64,000 nt of DNA, taken from NCBI GenBank assembly GCA_022749755.1, contig CM040445.1, positions 16,451,182-16,515,181 on the forward strand. Reading direction: 5' to 3'. The notes beneath the pieces are model-generated. The model was not told the DNA's origin, ran no database searches, and saw only the letters and a list, made by a program, of their open reading frames with translations. The stretch is from Azadirachta indica (lineage: Eukaryota; Streptophyta; Magnoliopsida; Sapindales; Meliaceae). Position 1 is the first letter of the stretch. Each line of letters begins with the position of its first letter. Below are positions 12,100 to 23,352 of the stretch, piece by piece. Both the position numbers and the translations under genes were made by a program.

Positions 12100-15000
12100 A
12101 TAACCACAATAAACAATCATTTATATCTCATTCAAAATCATATTAGAACAATATAAACAAAACACCTCTGAAATATGGTGTGAATTTTTTAAATATCAAG
12201 CCTATTGTACTCTTGAAAAGTTTTTTATCTGTTAAACTAATATGATGTATTTTGATCATAAAAGAGATATTTGTATTTGTAAATTAATTTTTTATCATTG
12301 CAAGTCTTAATAATACTTTTATATATTTAAATCAAGCTTTTATATTCATGGTTGCTAAAGTAAAAAAAAAAGTCCAAAATTTCATTAAAAAACTAATGGT
12401 TAGTTAATGATACGAAAGTAACTATCTATTAAATATAAGAGAAATTATTTCAAATTTTAGGGGAAGTAATAATTCTCCGAGAAAAATTTTTACAATTAAA
12501 CCAGTTTTAGTAAAAATTACGTAAAATTTAATTCATATTATTTAGTTAATCATTACTTTTAATTAAAAAAATATTCCGATAAAAGTGAAAAATCTCACTT
12601 TCAAAATATTAAAACTTTTATCCCCTATTATTAGTTAAATGCACAACAATATAGGAGTTTCATAATGAAATTTGGTTCAAAAGCAAGATTGTTACAATAG
12701 AAAAAACTTATGATTTACTTATTTTATTAGATTGGATTTTTCACGTCAATATTAATATAAATTTTTTCCCTTATTTTTTCATTTCATTTTATTTTTTACC
12801 TACTTCAAATACTCTTTAAAAATTTATTAAATTTTTAATTCTAAAATTAAAAATACTTTTAAACTCTCTAATAATTATCTTATTTTTTAACCTTATTTTG
12901 TAAAATAACAATTATTTTGTAAATTCTTTATTATTATTTTGGGTTATTATCAAATTCTTCTCTTGAGGTTTGAGATTCTATCAGCTGAATAGAAAGTTTG
13001 GGAAATGTATAAAAAACCTCTTCTAAACCATAAGTCAATTAACCCTGAATGATATTTTTACTAAAATGCCCTCAATCTTTAAGTTTGATGTTAATGAATT
13101 AATTGTTAAAGTTATTTTAGTCTAAATGCTTGGTGTAATACTTTTATAAGTTTTAATAAGTTAAAAAATACCTTTAAAAGTCTCAATTTATTATAAAATA
13201 ATAATTATAGTCTTATATAATAATAATTATTTAAGAAAAATAACTACAATAATATTATTTAATTAAAGATTTATTAGTTATTTTCTTAAATAATAATTAT
13301 TTTTTAAATAATTATTTTATTAATATATTATTAAAATAATATTTTAATTAACATATTTTACATAAATATATTATATTTTACCCTTATACAATTATTTAAG
13401 AATATATTTAATAATATATTTTTGTAAATATATTAATTTAAATAAATAATATTATTATTTTATAGCATAATTAATAATATAAATATTTATTAATTTATTA
13501 TAAATTTATTTATTTTCATTGATATCTATTTTTATTATTTTATTTATATTTTAAATATTTACTATAAATATGTTATAAAATAAATAAAATTTATAAACCT
13601 AAAAAATATTAATATTTATTTATATTTAATTTTCATTTATTTTCTAATAATTACAACTGTGTAATTTATTTTTAATTTATTACAAATAATTACAATATAA
13701 TTATTTTCTTAATATATTATTAAAATAATATTGTCATTTTACATAAATATATTATATTTTTTTCAAATTTTATAAATCTAGTAGTTATTTTTATTAAATA
13801 ATAATTATTATGTAGGAGTATAATTGTTATTTTATTGGTAGTGTAAGAGTATTTTTGGAATTACTAGAATTTATAAGAATATTAGGTCAAATTTTTAGCA
13901 CTGAAAGGTCTTTTAAAATTAATTAAGTAATATGAAATTTAATGATTAAGGGTATTTGAGTAATATATTACTTGGGGTTAGTTAACTAACAGTTAAAGGG
14001 AGATTTTTGATATATTTTTTAAACGTTCTCTCCAACTAATATAATTTGAAATCTCAGGGGAGGAATTTGATAATAACCCTTGGAATTTGATAATAATCCT
14101 CGTTATTTTGGTTATTTTTTTTATTACAAAAATTAAAAAAAATATTGTAGGTTAGAAAATAAAAATAATTATTTTTATATTTTCGTTTTTTTTATTGTAC
14201 AAAAGAATTGTGCGAGAAATTTAGACATTTGTCAATTTCCTTTAATTTTTTAATATTTTATTTTTGATATTTATTGTATTTTTTCTTTCAGTTTTTGTAA
14301 AAATAGTATTCTTTGATTTAATTTCAAGGACGTTGATCTTTCTTGAGCTTTTTTTTCTTTAATTTGTTTTGAGTTGAAAATTGTCGTTTTAATTGCTAGC
14401 TTAATTAAGCCCATGTCTTAAATTTAATGACCTTATTTCTGAAATAAAATTATAAAAAATTACCGTAACAAATGTATATTCAAGATTAATTCAAATAAAA
14501 ATGTAAAATTACATGGATATTTGGCTGACTAAATTACAAAACAAACAAAAAATTAATTATAAGAAAGAAATATGTATTAGGACTAGTCTTAGGATTAATA
14601 TCAGCTTCAAGTAAAATGTAAAATTACTATTTTATTTTCGCTACAATAATTATGAATAAAAAGAATAATAAATGCACACTAGACTAGGATCACTATCACT
14701 TAGCAGTCACCACCAGATTATAAAATAATGAATAAAATTATCACACTTTATTTATAAAGGCTTAAACAGTAGAACTAGCTCCTAACACTCTAAATATGTC
14801 TTTCTTTATAAATATAAAATTGATTTTTAATATTTATTTTGCCGAAAGTTTAGTTTATCACCTAATGTCCACTTGAATACATAATTAAAAAACGAAAATT
14901 TGTAGACTTTGGCTTCAAAAATACATCCAAATGAGTCCTTGTCTTGTCCTTATTAAAAGTTAATTTCTCATCCCAAGCCTTTCTTTATATTTAATTGCTA

Positions 15001-15350
15001 ATAATTTATACCAAGAAAGTTGATGAGTTGTTTTTGAAGTTTTGTTTGTTTAGTTAAATTATTTGGGTAGCATAAAATTTTAGTTGATTTTTAATTAAAT
15101 TTAAAATTTGAAATTATACGGTGCACTTTAGGATATACAAGTATTTTTAAATATTTTTATATAATTAATGTGACAGTATTTTATATAATTATCATGATAT
15201 CAATATAATTTATTTGTTTTTAACTTTACACAATAATTTGTGCAAGTAGCTAAAACTTCTGCGCTTTTATTAAAAAACTTGTTGTTCTTGAGTTTGATCA
15301 ATGTTTTCTTATTTTCTTTCTTTGATCTCAAATTACATAGATCGTAGGGT
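12100..15350 (+). repeat. Orphan CNL upstream block, copy b, split by an insertion
   Basis: Second copy of the upstream block. 14100-14580 matches 36030-36830, and 14890-15345 matches 37200-37700 and 22540-22890, up to TTTCTTTGATCTCAAA. It breaks at about 15346, just where genes 1 and 2 continue towards their start codons. The GC-rich CCGCCG part has been deleted from this copy. A 1.16-kb TIR element interrupts it at 12943-14102. Its first part (12120-12420) also repeats 10530-10800, so copies a and b are tandem. Confidence 0.65.
12943..14102. mobile_element. Non-autonomous TIR element, Mutator-like
   Basis: The left end (GGGTTATTATCAAATTC, TTGAGGTTTGAGATT) and the reverse complement of 13985-14080 form long terminal inverted repeats of about 80 bp. 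The 9-mer TTATTTTGG is present at 12934-12942 and again at 14103-14111, consistent with a 9-bp Mutator-type target duplication. The right end carries a second short copy of the terminus (14081-14100), so its exact edge is ambiguous. The interior is extremely AT-rich (TTAATAATATATT-like) and non-coding. Confidence 0.7.
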
Positions 15351-15359
15351 GGGATAAAA

Positions 15360-16552
15360 ACACTTTTCCGAATACCAAATCTCGTTCACTTTTTTGATGT
15401 AGTGAATTAAATAAATGTTTTAATGGACGGCATTATATGTTGTTCTAACCCTAACAACTCGAAATACGAGTGTTAAGATAACAATTATATAAGGGACAAA
15501 ATCAAAGGGGAATATTTTATTAAATAAAAAGATTGTTTCAAAATAATAGCATAGCCTTTTCATATATAGTAGAAAAAATCCAACATCATAAGTCAATTCA
15601 AATAAGGAAAAGAACTCCTACTTAAAAAAAACTAAGAATTAAATAACAAATTAAATTGGTAAGAATAAAATACTTTCTAAACTAATTAAATTCTAAAATT
15701 GTCCTACTTCAGATTCCTCCTCTCTTAACAAAAACTCGTCCTCGAGTTTTGTTTGGCGGATAAAATATATAATTCAACATTAAATCATCTTGTGACTTAA
15801 AAGAGTGGCTCTTCTCAGCAAGCTTCTTTGAAACTCAAAAGTACCTAAATTTTATCTTTTTCTTGCACTTGTGTATGGCTCTTTGGAAAAATGTGCACTT
15901 GTAATAATAAACTATTTTCAAATTTCTCATAATTCTTCTCAAGTCTTACTCAGTGTACTCACCAATTAAATCTGTTTTTGTAGCCAATTCTTCATCAAGG
16001 ATAACCTTTATGTCTTCAATTTGAATAGGTAGAATTGTGTCAATGATAAGCGAGTCTTTGACTTGAATGTCTTGTACATGCTCAGTTTTTAAATTAAGAT
16101 CACATAAGACCTCTTCTTGTATAATTTTTAACACGTCTTCAATTATCTTTTAAATCTCATCTTCAAACACTATCTTACGGTCAACTTTAAACATGCTATT
16201 AGATATCTTGTGAGTGACATTGTTCAACAACATCTCTAATAACTCTATCAAAGTCAAGTTTAGTTGCACTTTTATTTCTTTGGCTAAAAAAATGGCATAT
16301 GGTAGTGTATGATGGTATATGATGGCATTCGATCTTTTATGGAATCCTTCCAAAAATCTTTCAACTAAAAACTCTTCACTCTCATAAAAAAATGAATGTC
16401 CATAAAAATTTTCAAACTCCATAGCATAAGAATGAATAGACCTCATATGTAGATCTGTCAAATAATAATCAAAAGAAATAAACTGTGACTTCATCAATCA
16501 CTTCATCTAATCTCATGATTAAACTTGCCTTTTCGGCTTACAAGTCGTGTCC
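15360..16552 (-). mobile_element. Ty3/gypsy remnant (truncated)
   Basis: A minus-strand retroelement remnant between the broken promoter copy b and the second copia LTR. It contains a gag-like frame (16497-15946) and, near 15715-15755, a motif of the type encoding a C-terminal S-R-T-S-F stretch of Ty3 elements. The pol gene is almost wholly missing. 15420-15700 may be LTR, but no partner copy is visible. Classification is tentative. Confidence 0.45.
15946..16497 (-). pseudogene. Gag-like fragment of a Ty3/gypsy element
   Basis: Two open pieces on the minus strand (16497-16150 and 16134-15946) separated by a stop. The segment ESEEFLVERFLEGF followed by a hydrophobic AIFLAKEIKVQL resembles the Retrotrans_gag core of chromovirus-type Ty3 elements (…EEQLVARFLEGL…AIKVE). 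The second piece is acidic and unrecognised. No zinc knuckle is seen. Confidence 0.5.
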
Positions 16553-17232
16553 TATTAGGAAAAAATAAAAGAAACTAGTACGAATTTAATTCTTTCAACT
16601 TTATTTGAACTAAGATAAAGTAATCAAGTAGATCAAAAATAATAGAAGTAACAAGAATAATGAAATTAAAAAACCACAAGAAACACCAAATTTACATGTA
16701 AAAACTTTCCTCTTAATGTTAGTGAGAAAAAAAATCATAGGCGAAAAAAATTTCCACTATCACTAAATAAGAAGTATAAGAGTTTTCTCACAAGATTACA
16801 GTTTTAAAAACAAATAAGGATTCAATCACAAAGTGAGAGTTAAGGAAAAACCTCACTAAATATACCAATATATGAATATCAAAGTGAAAGAGTCAAAATA
16901 AGATTGAAGAAAAATTATGAAAACCAGAACTGTTGTAAACATAAATTTTGGATGTACTAGAGAGCTCTGATGGTCAATCACACCGTCCCAAATCAAAAAC
17001 TATGTGTGCAAAAAATTTGAGTCAAAACAGAGTTTAAATCGCCACCCAATTGTCAGTTGATGAAAACTGCGTAAGATTAAAATTTTCTGAAAAATGCAGT
17101 CTTTTCTCTTATGTCTTGCACTTCTTCTTCACATATACACACCCCTTATATAGCCACAAAACAAAACTAAAATTTTATTAATCATGTGGGATTCAAAATT
17201 AGGCCTTGTCCAAAGTGAAGCCCAACCTAACA
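16553..17232 (-). repeat. 3' LTR of the second copia element
   Basis: 680 bp. On the minus strand it starts TGTTAGG directly after the polypurine tract and ends TCCTAATA (the usual terminal CA mutated to TA). The R/U5 part matches 21253-21822. It keeps U3 with a clear TATA box. Confidence 0.85.
17144..17155 (-). promoter_or_regulatory. TATA box in the copia 3' LTR
   Basis: On the minus strand GGCTATATAAGG lies in U3, about 80 bp after the LTR start. Typical of copia LTR promoters; activity is unknown. Confidence 0.6.
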
Positions 17233-17247
17233 AAGCTCCCTTTTATA
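17233..17247 (-). other. Polypurine tract of the second copia element
   Basis: On the minus strand AAAAGGGAGCTT directly abuts the LTR start TGTTAGG. Confidence 0.75.
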
Positions 17248-17259
17248 ACTATTTGAAGA

Positions 17260-18815
17260 AATTCATTATTCTGACAATCAAACGGCAAGTCTCAAGTTTG
17301 TCCCTCAATAATGACTTTGTCAACATATCAGCACTATTATCCTTTATGTAAACTTTCTCAAGATCTAATAACTTAGCATTTAGCACATTCCATATCAAAT
17401 GGTAACAAGTATCAATATGCTTTGATCTTGAGTGAAAAGAAGAATTCTTTCCAAGATAAATAGCACTTTAGTTGTCACATAGCAACATATACCTCTCTTG
17501 CTCAGAATTAAGTCCCCTAAGAAACTTTTCATCTAAAACAACTCTTTACAGGCTTTAGTTGCTGCAATGAACTCTGCCTTTATTATTGAAAGAGCAACAC
17601 ACTTTTGCAATCTAGATTACCATGACACAGCTCTCTATGCAAAGTTAATTAGATAACCAAAAGTAGACTTGTAAAATCAAAATCTCCAACCAAGTCTGCA
17701 TCTGTAAAGCTAATTAAAACAGGTTTATCTTCACCAAGAAAGCTTCAAGTTAGATGTACTATGAAAAAATCTCATTATCCATCTTACAACATTCCAATAC
17801 TTTTTGCCTGAAATTAAGAGAAAACAACTCATTGTGCCAACTGCATAGGCTATGTCTGGTCTAGTAAATACTATAGCATACATTAAACTTCCAATTACTG
17901 AAGTATAAAGAATTCTCTTTATCTCTTCTTTCTCATTATGTGTTGTGGGACACTGTTTAATGCTCAGTTTGAATTGAGGAGCAAGAGAGCTACATTCTAC
18001 CTTAACATTATTCATGGGAAAATGTTGAAATACTTTCTGAATAGACTTCTCTTGTGACAAATACAACTTTCTTGTAGATTTGTCCTATCCAATTATTATT
18101 CCCAACATTTGTTTGGTAGCACCTAAGTCTTGCATGACAAAAGACTTACTCAATTGCTTCTTAAAAGCATCAATCATGTAAGCATTCTTGCCAACAATAA
18201 GAATGTCATCTACATAGAGTAAAAGAATGAAAAAATCATCACCCAAGAACTTTTGCATAAAAACACAACTATCTGAAGTAGGTTTCCTATAGCCTTGCTC
18301 CCATATAATTGACTCAAATTTCCTATACCATTGTATTGGAGCTTGCTTCAACTTGTAAAGACTCTTCTTTAGTTTGCAAACATAATCTATTTTGCCTTTT
18401 ACTTTAAATCCCTTTAGTTGCTCCATGTAAATTTTTTCCTCTAAGTCACTATGAAGAAAAGCAGTTTTCACATCTATCTGCTTAATCTCTAAGTCAAGAC
18501 TAGTTATTAATCAAGTACTGTACCGATAGAAGTCATCTTTACAACTAGAGAAAATATTTCTCCAAAATCAATGCCTTTCCTCTGCCCAAAACCTTTAACA
18601 ACAAATCCTGCTTTCTACCGCGGCCTTAAACTGTGTTTTTTATACTTTATTCTGAATACCCATTTATTCTTGAGTACTTTCCTGCTTTCAGGCAACTTGA
18701 CTAGCTCAAAAGTATGGTTTTCATGTAAAGAATGCATTTCATCCTGTATAGCTTCAATCCACTCATCTTTGTGATCATCTTCAGCAGCTTCTTCATAGCA
18801 CTCAAGCTCTCTCAT
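17260..18815 (-). pseudogene. Copia reverse transcriptase and RNase H, broken
   Basis: Minus-strand RT pieces: 18815-18615 (NKWVFRIKYK motif), 18471-18085 (start of the core domain, LYKLKQAP, catalytic YVDDILIVG intact) and 18066-17731 (SLMYAIVFTRPDIAYAVG). Stops and frame changes separate them. RNase H continues to about 17260 with several stops. Typical Tnt1/Tork-like wording of motifs; inactive as it stands. Confidence 0.85.
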
Positions 18816-18839
18816 ATCAGTCAGTAAAATATAATCATG

Positions 18840-20340
18840 TACAGAGTATTTAGTAGAAGCCTATCTACTCCTAGTAGATCTTCTAAGTGGGATTTCAGGA
18901 ATCACTTTTACTGGCTGCTTTACTTGCACATCTTTTGCTGCTCTTTCCTGTGTAGGACTACCAGCATCAACTACATTTGGTTGATCATTTTGAATATCAT
19001 CTATATGTCGACTCCTTCTCAGTATGGCATGAACTATGTCAAAGTCAACTGGCACACTATTATTCTAAGACACTTTTCTTTTTCCTTTAAATCTGTAGTA
19101 GTCTGATCCTCCATAAACACAACATCTTTGCTTCTGATGATTTTCTTGCTAACTGAATCGTATAATCGATAGCCAAACTTATATTGGCCATAGCCTAGAA
19201 ATATGCATTATTTGGTTTTCACATCAAGCTTGGATATACATAAAAGCCCTATAACCAAAGACACGCAAATAATCATAATAAACTTTCTTGCCTGACTATA
19301 TCTTTTCTAGCACTTCAAGGTACAAAGGAATGCTAGGAGAAAGATTTATAACATGTGCTGCAGCACCCAAAGTTTCATCCCAAAAAGAATTTTACAATCT
19401 AACTTGTGAGATTAAACATCTAACTCTCTCAAGCAGTGTTCTATTCATTCTTTCAGCTATGCCATTTAATTGTAGTGTTTTCGGAAGAGTCTTCTAATGT
19501 ATAATACGTTGTTCTCTGTAATAAGTATCAAATGGCTCTAAATATTCACCACTATTATATGTTCGGATATATTTCAACTTCTCTCAACTAAAGCTTGAAA
19601 TTGTTTGAACGTAAATAGTACTTGATCTTTTAACTTCAAAGTATAAACCCATACTTTCCTTGAATGATCATCAATAAATGACACAAAATAGTATGCACCA
19701 TCAAGTGATATAGTTTTCATAGGACCATAAGCATCATAATACATTCAATCAAGTACATCAAGTCTTTGGGTCGATAAATGACTCTTAAAGGAAACTTTGT
19801 GCTACTTTCTTTCTAAACAATGATACACTTCTTCAAGTGCATTTTTTTCATTCTAGGTAACATATTCTTCTTACCTAGCTTAGTTATCCCCTTTTCACTC
19901 ATATGACATAACCACTTATGCCATAACTTAATTCCATCTTTTGACTCCATCTTTTGACTCAACTACGTACACAACATCTTTAGTGATTTTAGCTTAAGTA
20001 AAGTATAAAGAGAAATAATTCTTACCACTAGCCATAACCATAACACTTTTAGTGAGTTTCCAATTGTGTACTAAAAAATTATTGTTATAGCCAGCATCAC
20101 AAAGCTTACCAACAGAAAGAAGATTATGCCGAATATCTGGAGCATACTTGACACACGTGAGAATTAATATGGAACAATTAGCAGTCTTCAAGCAAGCGTC
20201 TCCAACACCTTCACATTGTGTCACTCCTTCATTAGCTGTCCTAACATCTCCAAAATCACTAGTTATATAGAAAGAGAACAAATCTTTTCTAGCTGTAATA
20301 TGAATAGAGGTACCACTATCTATTACTCAACTGGTCTCAC
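18840..20340 (-). pseudogene. Copia protease, GAG-pre-integrase and integrase, broken
   Basis: 20281-19994 matches the segment after the copia protease and the GAG-pre-integrase domain (RHNLLSVGKLCDAGY). The integrase core is spread over 19900-19100 in several frames; the NGIAERMNRT motif with the catalytic Glu is intact near 19445-19475. The linker before RT (19055-18861) ends in PLRRSTRSR, the usual chromodomain-free copia linker. Confidence 0.8.
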
Positions 20341-20470
20341 TATAAGTAAGGTTAATTACATCATATTCTTGAATAGTCAAAATATTTTTAGGAGTAACAT
20401 TAACTCTATCATCATCACTATTATGGTCGATCTTCTTTTCTTTCTATTTGCTCTCCTTATTTTCTCTTTT

Positions 20471-21200
20471 CTATTTGTAACAATATTTCTTGATATCTCT
20501 TTTCTTACCACAATAGTGACACTTAAGATTTTTATACCCCTTTCTTGACTTGCTTCTGTTATACTCTTTGTTATTGGAATCTCGGCTCTTATTTCTCTCT
20601 TTAAAATGTGAAACTAAAGCTTTTAACTGTAAATTGGAACCTTGTATTTTCCTTCTTGTCTCCTTATTCAAGATATTATTTTTAGCAAACTCTATAGAGA
20701 TAATACCATCTGGTGCAAAATTAAATAACGACACCCTAAATGTCTCTCATGAGTTTGATAAGGTGCCAATAAGGCATAAACCTTAAATTTCATCATCAAA
20801 AGTGATTCCTATAGCAGCAACCTAATTAATAATTCCTTGAAATGTATTCAGGTGATTAGTCACCAAAGTTCCATCTTTATATCTCAAGGTCATCATCTGC
20901 TTTATCAAAAGCAACTTGTTACTCATTCTTTTCTTGGTATACAATTGTTCCAACTTGTTCCAAAGCATCTGAGCATTTTTCTCTCCACTTATATGATTTA
21001 ACACATTATCATCAACCCACTTCCTAGTGTATCTACAAATTTGTTGATGCATTAAAGCTCATTCTTTGTTTGTTTTATGATCAGGTTTCTCAGTGGCAAA
21101 CACAAGTAGATAATAATTTTTGATAATAAGTAATCCTCCATCTTACCCTTTAAAGTGCATAACTATTCAATTTTACCATTCTACTTACATTAATCTCCAT
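20471..21200 (-). pseudogene. Copia gag with damaged zinc knuckle
   Basis: Start ATG at 21200 (minus), with stops in the first 50 codons. 21052-20822 is the UBN2-type domain (VDDNVLNHISGEKNAQMLWN). 20734-20471 is a basic linker ending in a knuckle CHYCGKKRDIKKYC, in which the zinc-binding His is Asp. Confidence 0.82.
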
Positions 21201-21234
21201 CGTTTAAAACTAAATAATAACTCGTTAACTAAAT

Positions 21235-21249
21235 CCTACTATAATACCA
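21235..21249 (-). other. Primer binding site of the second copia element
   Basis: On the minus strand TGGTATTATAG, related to the initiator Met-tRNA PBS TGGTATCAGAG, 3 bp inside the 5' LTR. Confidence 0.7.
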
Positions 21250-21252
21250 CTT

Positions 21253-21822
21253 TATTAGGAAGAAATAAGAGAAATTAGTACAAATTTAATTCTTTCTATT
21301 TTACTTGAACCAAGATAAAGTAAACAAATACATCAAAAATAATAGAAACAGCAAGAATAATCAAATTAAAAATCACAAGAGACACCAAATTTACATAGAA
21401 AAACATCCCTTCAATGTGAGTGTGAATAAAAGAAATTACGGCTAAAAAGAATTTTTACTATCACAAAATAATAAGTACAAGAATCTTCTCATAAGATGAC
21501 AGCCTTAAAAATAAATAAGAACTCAATCGTAAAGTGAGAACTAAGAAAAAATCTTATTAAATATACTAATAGATGAACACTAAAGTGAAATTGTCAAAAT
21601 AAGAGTATAGAAAAATTTTGAAAATCAGAATTGTTGTAAACATAAATTTTAGATGTATTAAAGAGTTTTGATGGTCAATCAAGCCATCAGAATCAAGAAC
21701 TATGTTTAGGATTTCTACGTAAAATTTGAATTAAAATGGAGTTTAAATCGCCATCCGATTGTCAACTTGATGATAATTGTGCAGGACTAAAATTTTTCAA
21801 AAAATGCTGTCTTTTCTTAACA
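21253..21822 (-). repeat. 5' LTR remnant of the second copia element
   Basis: Matches 16553-17100 of the other LTR, then similarity stops within the shared GTCTTTTCT at about 21822. The outer portion with TATA box and LTR start is absent. Confidence 0.82.
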
Positions 21823-22489
21823 TAAAGTGAGAATAAACCTTTCTAATTGCTACCTTGCGGAATATATAAAAAATTATCGGGTATAAAACAAGATTAGGAA
21901 AAAAATTGAAAGAAAATGAGTAATTTTTGGATGAAATATGAATATTTATTTTTGAAACTAGAACATTCACCACCATTTCATTTTATACAACCAAAACTAA
22001 AACTCTTAATCCCATGCTAGGCATGTTTTTTAAAAATAAATAATAAAATAATAAAATCCTGTTTTCTATTTTTTTTTTTTATATTTAATAATAATAACAG
22101 TAATTCATTGAAACAATATTTTTTCTGGCACGAGGAGCCATTACCAATTTCATTTTTTTTATTATATATTATATTATTATTAGTTATTAACATAGAGATT
22201 TTTAGTATCTCGAAACGCGTGTTTTAGCTGTAATGATAATGCAACTTGCAGTAGCCAGTTCACACTTTACAATAAATTCCCTTGTAGAATGACAATATTG
22301 CCCTCAAAATTAGGATTAGTAAGAGATTCCAAGAAAGGGTAATTAGGGAAAATGGGGGTGGAACAAGCGGGAATAAGATCGAGAAGAGGGATGAGAAAGA
22401 AAGAACACATGATTTTTGAACGTTGGGAGCATTGGAAAGAGGAAATGTCAGTGACACCGTGTGATGGAATCGTGGCTTAATACCCTCTT
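21823..22489. other. Spacer without recognised genes
   Basis: AT-rich with T-runs near 22070 and a more balanced stretch at 22200-22470. I see no gene, LTR or TIR. Homology to the CNL upstream block begins only at about 22490. Confidence 0.4.
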
Positions 22490-23352
22490 CCTTTATTAAT
22501 AATTAATTTCCCATCCTCAAGTCTTTCTTTATATTCTATATTTAGGGGGAAAAAAAAAGTCTTTCTTTATATTTAATTACTAATAATTTATCCTAGTTGA
22601 ATTATTTGGGCAGCTTGTAGTTAATTCATAACATCCTAATTAATTTTTAATAAAAATTATATAATGATTTTCAGAATCATAAATTTTTTAATACAAGTTG
22701 ATCTGATAATATTTTTATATATTATTTATAAATTTTTCACTTTATACAATAATTTGTGTAATGTGTTCATATTTAAGTATTGTTTCATGCAAAATCTATC
22801 TCTAAAAATTACGAAAAAGTTTTGCACTTCTATTAAGAAACTTCTGGTTCGCAAGTCTGATCACTCTTTCCCTATTTCCTTTCTTTGATCTCAAAAGGCT
22901 ACACTTTTCCACTGCTTCTTGTGCTTATTGTTGTTTGGATAATTGTCTTCATTTCCTCCCTCTTCCTCTCTGGTATTTTTTTCACATTCAGAAAAAGAAA
23001 AAAGAAATAGAATTATCCATTCTTCTTCTTCCATCAGTTCCATCAGCTCTTTGAATTTGTTCTTGATCTAGAGAAACCCTTTTTTGGTTTTCAGATTCCA
23101 TTGCAATCACTACTATTTGTTGTTAGGTTTCGCTCCCCAACTATGTTTTTCTATTTGCTTTGATTTCATTTCGCTTGCTTGATTACTCTCTATTTTCTCC
23201 CCCTTCTATCTACCGATCCGCCGCTGCTTGTATTGTCACTTGTGCTTTCAACATTTCGTTCTGCTTGTGTTGTTGTTGTCTCTGAATCTCCTCGTTGCGT
23301 GCCCATCTCAATTAAAAGAAGAGAAAAAGCGGGAAAAGAAAGAAGTTTGAAG
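22490..23352 (+). promoter_or_regulatory. 5' flank and 5' UTR of CNL gene 1
   Basis: Matches 37245-38163 before gene 2 (for example TTTGATCTCAAAAGGCTACA, TCAGCTCTTTGAATTTGTTC). The motif TTTTTTGGTTTTCAG at about 23082-23096 looks like a 3' splice site in both genes, suggesting a 5' UTR intron. The frame is open for 58 codons upstream of the chosen ATG, but gene 2 has no matching extension, so I treat it as UTR. Homology to gene 2's flank stops at about 22490, so the more distal promoter was lost or replaced. Confidence 0.6.

Larger units (their letters stand above)
16553..21822 (-). mobile_element. Second Ty1/copia retrotransposon (Tnt1/Tork-like), truncated and decayed
   Basis: Read on the minus strand: 5' LTR remnant (21822-21253), PBS (21249-21235), gag from 21200, protease, integrase, RT, RNase H to about 17260, PPT (17247-17233), 3' LTR (17232-16553). 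The two LTRs are clearly homologous but diverged. The 5' LTR lacks its outer U3 part, including the TATA box present in the 3' LTR, so the element has lost its own promoter. Left outer flank is the Ty3 remnant; right outer flank (21823-22490) is unrecognised. Confidence 0.88.

Noticed and set aside
23179..23352. 58-codon in-frame N-terminal extension of CNL gene 1
   Set aside because: Gene 2, otherwise collinear, has no equivalent in frame, and the ATG at 23353 aligns with the gene 2 start.
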